The notes under the pieces were generated by a model. It ran no database searches. It was not told the DNA's origin and saw only the letters and a program-made list of their open reading frames with translations. Position numbers and translations under genes: made by a program. Below, in pieces: positions 56,080-64,000 of a stretch of DNA of 64,000 nt. Source of the DNA: Phycisphaerae bacterium (GTDB lineage: Bacteria; Planctomycetota; Phycisphaerae; UBA1845; UTPLA1); the NCBI GenBank assembly GCA_023150615.1, contig JAKLKO010000002.1, forward strand, positions 248,001-312,000, in the 5' to 3' direction. Each line of letters opens with the position of its first letter. The first letter of the stretch is position 1.

Positions 56080-57987
56080 ATGTTCTTCGACGGAGATTCG
56101 ATCCGCGCGATGCCGCTGATGATCGGTGCGCTCTGCGTGCTGGCGCTGGCGTATCGATACTACAGCGCGTTCATCGCCGCGCGGGTCCTGATGCTCGACG
56201 ATGCTCGCGCCACGCCCGCCCACCGTATGAACGATGGCCAGAACTACCACCCGACGCACAAGTGGGTCCTGTTCGGCCACCACTTCGCGGCCATTTCCGG
56301 CGCAGGGCCGCTCATCGGGCCGGTGCTGGCGGCGCAGTTCGGCTGGATGCCCGGGTTCCTGTGGCTGCTCATCGGAGTGGTCATCGGCGGCGCCGTACAG
56401 GACTTTGTGGTCCTAACCGCATCGATCCGGCGCGATGGACGATCCCTCGCGGAGATTGCGCGGCAGGAGATCGGCAAGATCGGCGGCACCGTGACGGCCA
56501 TCGCCATCCTCTTCATCGTCGTGATTGCCCTGGCGGGACTGGGCGCCGCCGTCGTCAATGCGCTGGCGGAAAGCCCGTGGGGCGCGTTCACTATCTTCTG
56601 CACGATCCCGATCGCCCTGTTCATGGGCTGGTACATGTACATCTTCCGCAAGGGCGCGGTGCTCGAGGCATCGCTCATCGGCGTCGTCCTGCTGCTGATC
56701 AGCGTGTACGCCGGGCAATATGCGCAGACGCAGCCGTGGGGACAGGTGTTCCTACTGACGCGGAATCAGATCATCGTCGCCATGGCAATCTACGGCTTCA
56801 TCGCGAGCGTTCTGCCCGTCTGGCTGCTGCTCTGTCCGAGGGACTATCTCAGCGCGTTCATGAAGATTGGTACGATCGTGCTGCTCGTCGCCGGCGTGCT
56901 GATCGTCAACCCGACGATCCATATCCCGCCGATCAGCGAGTACGCGCGCACCGGTCGCGGACCGATCTTCGACGGGCCCGTCTTTCCGATGGTCTTCATC
57001 ACAATCATGTGCGGCGCGATCAGCGGCTTTCATGCGCTCGTGTCGAGCGGCACCACGCCCAAGATGATCTCGAAGGAATCGCACGCGCGGCCCATCGGTT
57101 ACGGGTGCATGCTGATCGAGAGCCTGGTCGGCATCATCGCGCTGATTGCCGTTTCCGGGTTGAATCCGAACGACTATTACCTCATCAACACGTCCCCGCC
57201 GAAGGTCGCGGAGTACCGCTTTACGCCCGTGGACCTGCACGCGCTCGAGGCAGACGTCGGCGAACATCTCGAAGGGCGCACCGGCGGCGCACCAACGCTG
57301 GCCGTCGGCATGGCGAAGATATTCTCGAAGCTCCCGCTTCTGTCGCACGGCAACGTGATGGCAATCTGGTACCACTTTGCCATCATGTTCGAAGCGTTGT
57401 TCATCCTGACGACGATCGACACGGGTACGCGGATCGCGCGCTTCCTGCTCCAGGAATTCCTTGCCAAGTGGACGTTTCTCGGTTCCTGGGTGCAGAACTT
57501 CGATCGGCCCGGCTGGTGGCCCGGGACGATCGCCAGCACGCTCCTGATCGTCGCCGCCTGGGCCGGGTTTCTCTGGAGCGGGAGCATCGCGACGATCTGG
57601 CCGATGTTCGGCATCGCGAACCAGATGTTGGCGGCGATCGCGCTGGCGATCGTGACGACGCTGCTGGTCCGTGCAGGGCGGGCGCGCTACGGCGCGATCA
57701 CGATGCTGCCGATGGCATGGGTGCTTGTAACGACCACCGCGGGCGGGATCACCCAGATTCGCCTCCAGTTCCTGCCGATGATCACGGCCGCGAACGCGAC
57801 CGCCGCGGACGTGTTCAAAAGCGGGCTGAACATCGCACTGATCGCCGTCATGATCGGCTGCGCGGCCATGATCGTCGTCCAGTGCGCCCGCCAGTGGGTC
57901 GCGGCGCTGCGCCGGCCCGTTTCGGCGGGCGTACCGGGCGTGCTGACGCCCGAGCCGGCTTCGTCGCCGGCAAGCCGGTTGCGATAG
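56080..57987 (+). CDS. cstA: CstA family peptide/pyruvate transporter
   Basis: The 635-residue inner membrane protein has about 16 hydrophobic helices and CstA landmarks: YYSAFIAARVLMLDD, NDGQNYHPTHKWVLFGHHFA, AISGAGPLIGPVLAAQFGW, SGTTPKMISKESHARPIGYG and TTIDTGTRIARFLLQE. CstA proteins carry peptides or pyruvate when carbon is scarce. The ATG at 56080 has GGAG seven bases upstream and replaces a GTG eight codons earlier. A TAGAAT hexamer at 56020-56025 may be the -10. Confidence 0.94.
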   Translation: MFFDGDSIRAMPLMIGALCVLALAYRYYSAFIAARVLMLDDARATPAHRMNDGQNYHPTHKWVLFGHHFAAISGAGPLIGPVLAAQFGWMPGFLWLLIGVVIGGAVQDFVVLTASIRRDGRSLAEIARQEIGKIGGTVTAIAILFIVVIALAGLGAAVVNALAESPWGAFTIFCTIPIALFMGWYMYIFRKGAVLEASLIGVVLLLISVYAGQYAQTQPWGQVFLLTRNQIIVAMAIYGFIASVLPVWLLLCPRDYLSAFMKIGTIVLLVAGVLIVNPTIHIPPISEYARTGRGPIFDGPVFPMVFITIMCGAISGFHALVSSGTTPKMISKESHARPIGYGCMLIESLVGIIALIAVSGLNPNDYYLINTSPPKVAEYRFTPVDLHALEADVGEHLEGRTGGAPTLAVGMAKIFSKLPLLSHGNVMAIWYHFAIMFEALFILTTIDTGTRIARFLLQEFLAKWTFLGSWVQNFDRPGWWPGTIASTLLIVAAWAGFLWSGSIATIWPMFGIANQMLAAIALAIVTTLLVRAGRARYGAITMLPMAWVLVTTTAGGITQIRLQFLPMITAANATAADVFKSGLNIALIAVMIGCAAMIVVQCARQWVAALRRPVSAGVPGVLTPEPASSPASRLR

Positions 57988-58064
57988 TCCCGCGGCAAGT
58001 GGCACGCCGCTGGCGGGTCCGTTAGAATCGATTCAGTCAGTTTTGAACTTTCAGGAGCGAACGC

Positions 58065-58607
58065 GTGTCCCGCTCTAGGTTGCAGGAATCCCGCAACCTG
58101 TTCGTCCGCCGATGGGGCGAGATGTCGGCGTACTGGGGCATCACGCGAACCATGGCCGAGATTCACGCCCTGCTGTTCATCTCCAACCAGCCGCTGAGCA
58201 CCGACGACATCATGACGGCCCTGGCCATCTCCCGCGGCAACGCCAGCATGAACCTGCGATCGCTGGTGGACTGGGGGCTGATCGAGCGTGTGCACGAGCG
58301 CGGACAGCGGCGCGAGTTCTTCCGCGCCATTCCGAACGTCTGGCACATGTTCGAGACGATCACGCGCCAGCGGCAGCGGCGCGAGGTTGAACCGATCCTC
58401 GAGACGATCCGACGCTGTCGCGACCTCGTCAGCGACGAGTCGGCGCGGCGCGGCGAGTCCGCGGCCGAGATCCGGGCGTACCGCGAACGCCTCGACGACA
58501 TGCTCGCCGTGTTGACCGCCATCGGGAAGATTGTTGACTTAATGCTGCGGCTCGGCCCCAACGGGCTGCGAAGACTCAACGCCACGCTGCTGCGGCTGGT
58601 GCCGTAG
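58065..58607 (+). CDS. GbsR/MarR-family transcriptional regulator
   Basis: The 180-residue product has a winged helix-turn-helix (TMAEIHALLFISNQPLSTDD, ISRGNASMNLRSLVDWGLIE) like GbsR, which controls osmolyte genes in Bacillus, and a helical dimerisation tail. The ligand is unknown; cstA lies just upstream on the same strand, 77 bases away. The GTG start at 58065 has AGGAG seven bases before it. Upstream, TGGCAC at 58000 and TAGAAT at 58023 are 17 bases apart. Confidence 0.85.
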   Translation: MSRSRLQESRNLFVRRWGEMSAYWGITRTMAEIHALLFISNQPLSTDDIMTALAISRGNASMNLRSLVDWGLIERVHERGQRREFFRAIPNVWHMFETITRQRQRREVEPILETIRRCRDLVSDESARRGESAAEIRAYRERLDDMLAVLTAIGKIVDLMLRLGPNGLRRLNATLLRLVP

Positions 58608-58628
58608 CCTCAGGCGCAGGCGACAGTT

Positions 58629-59558
58629 TCATTGCAGCGAGCGAAAGTACTCGATGGTCCGCGCAAAGCCCTCGCGCCGCGGCGTGGTCGGACGCCAGCC
58701 GAGGACCTGCAGCGCCCGCGTCAGGTCGGGGCGGCGGCGCTCCGGGTCGTTGGATGGGCGTTCGACGAACTGCAGCCGGCTGCGACCGCCGGTTAGCGCG
58801 ATCACCTCCTCGGCCGCCTGGCGGACGGTGATCTCTTCGTCGTTGCCGAGGTTGATCGGTTCGACGAAATCGGACTTCGCGAGTCGCACGATCCCATCGA
58901 CCAGATCATCGACGTAGCAGAAGCTGCGCGTCTGCGACCCATCCCCGTGGATGGTCAACGGATCGCCGCGAAGGGCCTGCATGATGAAGGTCGGCAGCGC
59001 GCGGCCGTCCTCCGCGCGCATCCGCGGCCCGTACGTGTTGAAGATCCGCACGATGCGGGTCGCCGTTCCGTGGCGTCGGTGGAAGCTCATGACGAGCGCC
59101 TCGGCGAACCGCTTTCCCTCGTCGTACGGCGCGCGAACTCCGATCGGATTGACGTTGCCCCAATACGTTTCCGGCTGCGGGTGGACGAGCGGATCGCCGT
59201 AGCACTCGCTCGTGGAGGCCTGAACGAAGACGGCGCCGCTGCGCTGCGCGACGTCCAGCAATCGTTCCACTCCAACGCTGCACGTGCGGAGGATCTCGAT
59301 CGCCTTGTCGCGGAAGTCGACCGGCGACGCCGGACAGGCCATGTTGATGACGACCTCAAAACGGCCGACGTCCGGCAGCGGCTCGCAGATATCGTGCTCG
59401 ACGAACGCGAATCGCGCGTCCGCGGACAGGTCCGCCGCGTTCTGACGCTGACCGGACACGAGATTGTCCAGGCCGACGACCTCGTCGCCGTCGGTCAGCA
59501 GGCGGCGTGCAAGGTGATAACCGATGAAGCCGGCGGCTCCGGCGACGAGTGTTCGCAT
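58629..59558 (-). CDS. UDP-glucuronate decarboxylase-like NAD-dependent sugar epimerase
   Basis: The 309-residue short-chain dehydrogenase has GAAGFIGYHLARRLL at the NAD site, ASTSECYGDPLVHPQPETYW, and the catalytic Tyr145/Lys149 in YDEGKR, with FNTYGPRM following, as in UDP-xylose synthase (UXS). It would make UDP-xylose from UDP-glucuronate for envelope polysaccharides. Other epimerases of the same group cannot be excluded. Confidence 0.87.
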   Translation of the reverse strand: MRTLVAGAAGFIGYHLARRLLTDGDEVVGLDNLVSGQRQNAADLSADARFAFVEHDICEPLPDVGRFEVVINMACPASPVDFRDKAIEILRTCSVGVERLLDVAQRSGAVFVQASTSECYGDPLVHPQPETYWGNVNPIGVRAPYDEGKRFAEALVMSFHRRHGTATRIVRIFNTYGPRMRAEDGRALPTFIMQALRGDPLTIHGDGSQTRSFCYVDDLVDGIVRLAKSDFVEPINLGNDEEITVRQAAEEVIALTGGRSRLQFVERPSNDPERRRPDLTRALQVLGWRPTTPRREGFARTIEYFRSLQ

Positions 59559-59641
59559 GCGGGAACGCTAAGAGAAACGGGACGACCGGACAAGTCGCCC
59601 GCCGGCTTGAAGCGCCACGGCCCATCGGTGCGCGAACGTTC

Positions 59642-60073
59642 TTATCGTTCGTTGAGCGACGCGATGCGCTGCCGCGCGTCGCCGATGAACCGGACCTTCA
59701 GGCCGAAGTGCTCGCCGACGCGGACCGCGACGCCGGTGCCGATGCACTTGTTGTTGACGAGCAGCTCCAGCTCCGAGTCGACCGGCGTGTCGAACTCCAG
59801 GATCGAACCCGGGCTGATCTGGGTGATCTCCGAGATGGGCATGCGCCGCGCGGCCAGCCGCACGATGACCGGCACGCGCAATTGCAGGAACCGCTCGGCG
59901 CCGGGTGGAAGCTTGAGCCGGGGCTTCGGCCGCTGCGGAGCGGGGGGAGCGATGGCTGGCTTCGTCCCGCAAGCGGACTCGCCCTGCGGCGCACGACCCG
60001 AGAGCGTCGCAAGCTGGTCAACCGCCTGCTGCGCTTCGTTCAAGACCGCATCGATGTCGGTTTGCGAGTACAC
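59642..60073 (-). CDS. FliN-like SpoA-domain protein with FliM-like N-terminal peptide
   Basis: The 143-residue product ends in a FliN/SpoA domain (LQLRVPVIVRLAARRMPISE, ISPGSILEFDTPVDSELELL, VNNKCIGTGVAVRVGEHFGL). The N-terminus SQTDIDAVLNEA resembles the CheY-P binding peptide of FliM (SQ-x-E-I-D-A-L-L-N). The central FliM CheC-like domain is missing and a Pro-rich linker takes its place. It may be a flagellar switch component with a built-in CheY site, although no other flagellar gene is nearby. Confidence 0.8.
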   Translation of the reverse strand: MYSQTDIDAVLNEAQQAVDQLATLSGRAPQGESACGTKPAIAPPAPQRPKPRLKLPPGAERFLQLRVPVIVRLAARRMPISEITQISPGSILEFDTPVDSELELLVNNKCIGTGVAVRVGEHFGLKVRFIGDARQRIASLNER

Positions 60074-60173
60074 GGCTGGACCACCGTCCGCGCGAAAAAT
60101 TGGCGCGATCGAACTAGCCTTCTATCGACTCGGGCGACGAGGAACTTGAGGCAAGATGCGTCCGGCCAGGACG

Positions 60174-61418
60174 TTACGCGCAGCGGCCGATGACGAGGCA
60201 GGCGTTGTGACCACCGAATCCGAACGAGTTGTTGATCGCCCGTTCGACGCGCTGGTCGCGCGGCCGGTTGGGCACGTAGTCCAGATCGCACTGCGGGTCC
60301 GGCTCGTCGAGGTTGATTGTCGGCGGGACGATCCCATGTCGCAGCGCCAGCACGGTGGCGGCCAGTTCCACGGCCCCGCTCGCGCCGAGCAGGTGGCCGA
60401 TGGCGCTCTTGGTGCTGCTGACGGCGAGCTTCGTGGCGTGCGGGCCGAAGACGCTCTTGATGGCGACGGTCTCAGCCACATCGCCGAGCGGCGTCCCGGT
60501 ACCGTGTGCATTGACGTAGTCAATCGAATCGGGCCGAACCTGCGCATCCGTCAGGGCGCGGCTCATGGCCAGCGCGGCGCCGCGACCGCACTCGTCCGGT
60601 TGCGTGATGTGGCAGGCGTCCCCGCTCATGCCGAACCCGAGCACCTCGCCGTAGATGCGCGCGTTTCGCTTCCGGGCGTGCTGGAACTCCTCGAAGATGA
60701 AGACGCCCGCGCCCTCGCCCATGACAAAGCCGTCGCGTGATTTGTCAAACGGCCGACTGGCCTTCTCCGGCGCGTCGTTCCGCTCCGACAGCGCCTTCAT
60801 CGCGGCAAAGGCCGCCAAACCGAGCGGCGTCAGCGCGGCCTCAGACCCGCCGGTGATCATCACGTCGGAAAAGTCGAACTGGATCGCCCGCAGCGCGTCG
60901 CCCATCGCGTTCGTCGCCGATGCGCAGGCGGTTGCGACGGCGGTGTTCGGACCTTTGGCGTTGAACAGAATGGAGATGTTGCCGCTGGCGGCGTTGACCA
61001 TCAGCTTGGGAATGGTAAACGCACTGACGCGGTCCGGACCCTTCTCGATCAGCCGCAGGTGCTGCTCCTCGAGTTCCATCAGGCCGCCGATGCCCGAGCC
61101 GATGATCACGCCGGAGCGTTCCGGATTCGCAGCGTTGACGAAGTCGAAACCGCTGTCGCGCGCCGCGATCGTCGCCGCGGCGATGGCCATCTGAGCGAAA
61201 CGGTCCAGTCGCTTGGTCTGCTTCTTGTCGATGAACTCCTCGGGCTGGAACTCGCGGCACTCGCCGCCGAACGTGACGGGGTACTTCGACGGATCGAAGC
61301 GGACGAGCCGCTTCACACCGCTTTCGCCGGCGAGCAAACGCTCCCAGAATCCGTCGATGGAGTTTCCGAGCGGGCTGATGACCCCCATGCCCGTGATGAC
61401 CACGCGACGCCGCGACAT
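60174..61418 (-). CDS. fabF: 3-oxoacyl-ACP synthase II
   Basis: FabF condenses malonyl-ACP with acyl-ACP in chain elongation. The 414-residue product has Cys165 in VATACASATNAMG, His305 in VNAHGTGTPLGD, Lys337 and His342 in STKSAIGHLLGASG, the full KAS II set. It ends the fab cluster, following acpP after about 50 bases. Confidence 0.97.
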   Translation of the reverse strand: MSRRRVVITGMGVISPLGNSIDGFWERLLAGESGVKRLVRFDPSKYPVTFGGECREFQPEEFIDKKQTKRLDRFAQMAIAAATIAARDSGFDFVNAANPERSGVIIGSGIGGLMELEEQHLRLIEKGPDRVSAFTIPKLMVNAASGNISILFNAKGPNTAVATACASATNAMGDALRAIQFDFSDVMITGGSEAALTPLGLAAFAAMKALSERNDAPEKASRPFDKSRDGFVMGEGAGVFIFEEFQHARKRNARIYGEVLGFGMSGDACHITQPDECGRGAALAMSRALTDAQVRPDSIDYVNAHGTGTPLGDVAETVAIKSVFGPHATKLAVSSTKSAIGHLLGASGAVELAATVLALRHGIVPPTINLDEPDPQCDLDYVPNRPRDQRVERAINNSFGFGGHNACLVIGRCA

Positions 61419-61468
61419 TCGCTATCCTTCGCAGTGCCCCGCAACGGCAGCCCGCCGCGGCGCGGCCG

Positions 61469-61723
61469 CTACTTCTTCGCCTCCAGTGCTTTGCGAATGT
61501 ACTCGACGGCCTGGCCGACGGTCTGAATCTTCTCCGCCTCGTCGTCGGGGATGCTGAGTTCGAATTCGTCCTCGAATTCCATCACGAGTTCGACGGTGTC
61601 GAGCGAGTCTGCGTTCAGGTCGTTAACGAAGGACGTATCCATCGAGATCTCGCCCTTGTCGACGCCCATCTGCTCGCTGACGATTGCAACGACCTTGTCC
61701 TGAATCTCTTGAACCGCAGTCAC
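61469..61723 (-). CDS. acpP: Acyl carrier protein
   Basis: The 84-residue acidic protein carries the phosphopantetheine site Ser40 in DLNADSLDTVELVMEFED. The GTG start at 61723 gives the usual N-terminus (TAVQEIQDKVVAIVSEQMGV) and has GAGG upstream; a longer in-frame start at 61756 would add an unlikely Cys-containing peptide. It lies between fabG and fabF. Confidence 0.96.
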   Translation of the reverse strand: MTAVQEIQDKVVAIVSEQMGVDKGEISMDTSFVNDLNADSLDTVELVMEFEDEFELSIPDDEAEKIQTVGQAVEYIRKALEAKK

Positions 61724-61879
61724 GCCACAATCCTCACAACCCCATGTCAAGACCACGCACGCCGGACCGCGCCCCGGCGATCGATCTCCGTTCGTTCATC
61801 CCGTCCGGGGCAGCCCGAAGGAGGTCGCATGATACCGTCGGACCGCGTGATTGCCAACCCCGATCGCCCCGACCGGCCG

Positions 61880-62629
61880 TCACATGTGCAGGCCGCCGTC
61901 GACCGCGATCACTTGTCCGTTGATGTAACCGGCCGCCGGCGTCGCGAGAAAGACCGCGACCGCGGCGACCTCTTCCGGCTGCCCGAATCGCTGCAACGGG
62001 ATCAACGCCAGGACCTGCTCCTTGACCTTGTCCGAAAGGACATTTGTCATGTCCGTCTGAATGAACCCCGGCGCCAGGGCGTTGCACGTGACCCCGCGTC
62101 GCGCAAGCTCCTTCGCGACGGTCTTGGTCAGCCCGATGACGCCGGCCTTGGCTGCCGCGTAGTTCGCCTGGCCGCTGTTGCCCATCAGCCCCGAGACGCT
62201 GGCGACGTTGATGATCCGCCCCCAGCGGGCCCGCACCATGTGCTTTCCGACAGCGCGGGTCAGCCAGAAGACCGACCGCAGGTTCGTGGTCAGAACCTCG
62301 TCGAACTGCGCATCGGTCATGTTCATCAGCAGGCCGTCGCGCGTAATCCCGGCGTTGTTCACCAAGATGTCCAGCCGCCCGAATTCCGAGGCCGTATCGT
62401 CGATCCACTTGTCGACCGCGCCCGCGTCATTGACATCGAACGGCCGCGGAACGATCCGTCCGAGGCAGCGCGAATCCGATGCCTCGGCCGCGAGCGACCC
62501 GAGCTTCTCGCTGTTGCGCGCCGCCGCGATGACCGTCGCGCCCGCCTTGGCGTACGCGAGGCTGATCGCGCGACCGATCCCGCGCGAGGCACCCGTGACT
62601 ATCGCGACTCGGTTTTCAAGCTCGGCCAT
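61880..62629 (-). CDS. fabG: 3-oxoacyl-ACP reductase
   Basis: FabG reduces 3-oxoacyl-ACP with NADPH. The 249-residue product has TGASRGIGRA, LVNNAGITRDGLLMNM, and catalytic Ser144, Tyr157 and Lys161 (NVASVSGLMGNSGQANYAAAK). The start at 62629 matches the family; the in-frame upstream stretch to 63094 is antisense to nothing but part of fabD in another frame and is not coding. fabD stops 47 bases upstream. Confidence 0.97.
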   Translation of the reverse strand: MAELENRVAIVTGASRGIGRAISLAYAKAGATVIAAARNSEKLGSLAAEASDSRCLGRIVPRPFDVNDAGAVDKWIDDTASEFGRLDILVNNAGITRDGLLMNMTDAQFDEVLTTNLRSVFWLTRAVGKHMVRARWGRIINVASVSGLMGNSGQANYAAAKAGVIGLTKTVAKELARRGVTCNALAPGFIQTDMTNVLSDKVKEQVLALIPLQRFGQPEEVAAVAVFLATPAAGYINGQVIAVDGGLHM

Positions 62630-62676
62630 CACGTGAACCGGAACGCTCCCTCGGGCATCGCCTGTCGGACCGACCG

Positions 62677-63627
62677 CTACCCGCCCGAGCGGGCCGATGC
62701 CTCGGCGCGCCCCAGCGACTCCGACGTCGAATAGTTCTGCGTCTTGACCGTCCGGTTGATCTTCCGCATCAATCCGGTCAACACTCGACCTGGGCCGACC
62801 TCCACAAAGCAATCGAAGCCGTCGGCGATCATCCGCTCCATCGAGTCGTGCCAGCGAATGGGCTGCGCGACCTGCAATTCCAGCAGATGCCGGATCGAAT
62901 CCGGGTCGCGATGATAGTCGGAGGTGACGTTGGATACCACTGGAATCCGCGGAGAAACGACGGCCGTGGTCCGAAGCACGTCGCGGAGTCGTTCCGCGGC
63001 CGGCCGCATCAGGTCGGAATGAAACGCCCCGGCGACACGCAGAGGAACTCCGCGACCACCCCGAGCTTCGATCGCCGCAAGAGATCGCTCGCAAGCTGCG
63101 GCCGCACCGGAGATTACGATTTGACCCGGGGCGTTGAAGTTCGCCGGCGACAGGACCTCCCCCGCGCCGGCCTCGCGGCAGACCTCGCCAACCTGCTCCG
63201 GCGTCAGGCCCATCACCGAGACCATGCCGCTCGGCGCAGCCTCCGCCGCCGCCTGCATCAGCTCGCCGCGCGTGCGCACCAGTCGAAGTCCGTCCGTGAA
63301 GGTCAGCGAACCAGCCAGCCAGAGCGCCGTGTACTCCCCGAGGCTCAGGCCCGCGCTGCCGGCGGGCGACAACTCCGCGACGCGGCCGACTTCATCCAGG
63401 GCCCGCCAGATCGCGACGGACGTCACGAAGATCGCCGGCTGTGACACGTCGGTGGCATCGAGCCGCTCGGCCGGACCGTCGAAGCAAATCCGCGCGAGGT
63501 CGAACCCCAGAACCTGATTCGCCTCGTCAAACGTGGCTCGCGCGGCGGCCGAAATCGCCGCAACGTCGCGCCCCATTCCGACGGATTGCGCTCCCTGCCC
63601 GGGAAACACGATGGCCGTCTTGCCCAC
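62677..63627 (-). CDS. fabD: Malonyl-CoA:ACP transacylase
   Basis: FabD loads malonyl groups onto ACP. The 316-residue product begins VFPGQGAQSVGMG and has Ser95 and His203 (AGAFHSDLM), and ends its active-site region at FVEVGPGRVLTGL. The nucleophile elbow reads GLSLGEY instead of GHSLGEY. The GTG start at 63627 has AAAGGA about nine bases upstream. Confidence 0.95.
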   Translation of the reverse strand: MGKTAIVFPGQGAQSVGMGRDVAAISAAARATFDEANQVLGFDLARICFDGPAERLDATDVSQPAIFVTSVAIWRALDEVGRVAELSPAGSAGLSLGEYTALWLAGSLTFTDGLRLVRTRGELMQAAAEAAPSGMVSVMGLTPEQVGEVCREAGAGEVLSPANFNAPGQIVISGAAAACERSLAAIEARGGRGVPLRVAGAFHSDLMRPAAERLRDVLRTTAVVSPRIPVVSNVTSDYHRDPDSIRHLLELQVAQPIRWHDSMERMIADGFDCFVEVGPGRVLTGLMRKINRTVKTQNYSTSESLGRAEASARSGG

Positions 63628-63680
63628 GGTCGACCGTCCTTTCAATCAACTCGATTATCGGTGCGGGCCCGCATCGAATG

Positions 63681-64000
63681 TCAGAGACGCAGCAGTGCCG
63701 AGGCCCACGTCAGGCCGGCGCCGAAGGCCACGAGCAGCACGAGGTCCCCGTCCCGCACGCGGCCGTCGCGGCGGACCTCGTCCAATCCGATCGGGATTGA
63801 CGCGGCGGACGTGTTCCCGAAGCGTTCGATGTTCGTATACATCTTCGACTCGGGGACGTTCAGCTTCTGCCGCGCCGATTCGATGATGCGCTTGTTCGAC
63901 TGATGCGGGATGATCATGGCCAGTTCGCTCGGCCGCACGCCGGCTTCGTGAACGGTCTGCTCCACCATCTCCAGCATGCGCTTGACGGCGAACTTGTAGA
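63681..64000 (-). CDS. fabH: 3-oxoacyl-ACP synthase III, C-terminal part (cut by window edge)
   Basis: FabH starts fatty acid synthesis from acetyl-CoA. The visible C-terminal 106 residues (through the edge at 64000) include YKFAVKRMLEMVEQ, IIPHQSNKRIIESARQKL with the catalytic His, and ERFGNTSAASIPIGLDE with the catalytic Asn. The N-terminal part with the Cys lies outside the window. It is the first gene of the fabH-fabD-fabG-acpP-fabF run. Confidence 0.94.
   Translation of the reverse strand, partial: YKFAVKRMLEMVEQTVHEAGVRPSELAMIIPHQSNKRIIESARQKLNVPESKMYTNIERFGNTSAASIPIGLDEVRRDGRVRDGDLVLLVAFGAGLTWASALLRL

Noticed and set aside
60841-61260. 139-codon minus-strand frame within fabF
   Set aside because: Out-of-frame shadow on the same strand as fabF, with no start signal of its own.

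Overview
The window is high-GC bacterial chromosome with no mobile elements, CRISPR arrays or phage genes. Several features point to the Planctomycetota, probably an uncultured or little-studied lineage: an EF-Tu with an altered switch I segment, an rRNA operon lacking a linked 16S gene, long N-terminal tails on SecE, NusG and L1, abundant small secreted or lipoprotein-like products, and VWA/MoxR genes. This placement is an inference from protein style and gene order, not from a 16S gene, because none is present.

Layout. 1-2720: outer-envelope genes on the minus strand (the start of a secreted thioredoxin-like protein, then BamA). 2956-12844: a plus-strand run holding a membrane coiled-coil protein with a DnaJ-like zinc motif, an iron-type ABC binding protein and fused permease without an ATPase, an NHL-propeller lipoprotein, a large VWA membrane protein and a MoxR ATPase. 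12888-13398: two tandem paralogous mini secreted proteins on the minus strand with their own promoter. 13597-17722: a minus-strand rRNA operon (tRNA-Ile, tRNA-Ala, 23S, 5S) whose leader carries a promoter, a boxA-like element and an intrinsic terminator where 16S would normally be. 17935-19438: a 53-residue basic protein and truD.

19445-41866 is one long minus-strand information-processing region. In transcription order it runs tRNA-Thr, tuf, rpmG, tRNA-Trp, secE, nusG, rplK, rplA, rplJ, rplL, rpoB, a GNAT-like acetyltransferase, rpoC, rpsL, rpsG, a PepSY-FKBP prolyl isomerase, carB, carA. A strong promoter precedes tRNA-Thr and another precedes rpoB. The acetyltransferase gene between rpoB and rpoC and the carB-carA order are both unusual.

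42083-59558 is mixed. It holds a TMTC-like membrane glycosyltransferase with TPRs, a rhomboid protein with four zinc ribbons, galT, a dolichol-phosphate-mannose-synthase-like GT2, a PQQ sugar dehydrogenase-like lipoprotein, the selA/selB pair for selenocysteine insertion (no selC or selD seen), a TPR protein coupled to a glutaredoxin-like gene, glutamate dehydrogenase, CstA, a GbsR-like regulator and UDP-glucuronate decarboxylase. 59642-60073 is a FliN-like protein with a FliM-like N-terminal peptide. 60174-64000 is the fatty-acid synthesis cluster fabH (partial), fabD, fabG, acpP, fabF.

The strongest candidates for undescribed biology are the 16S-less rRNA operon with its terminator/boxA leader, the tandem mini-protein operon just behind it, the acetyltransferase embedded in the RNA polymerase operon, and the VWA/MoxR/zinc-coiled-coil cluster interleaved with an incomplete iron transporter.
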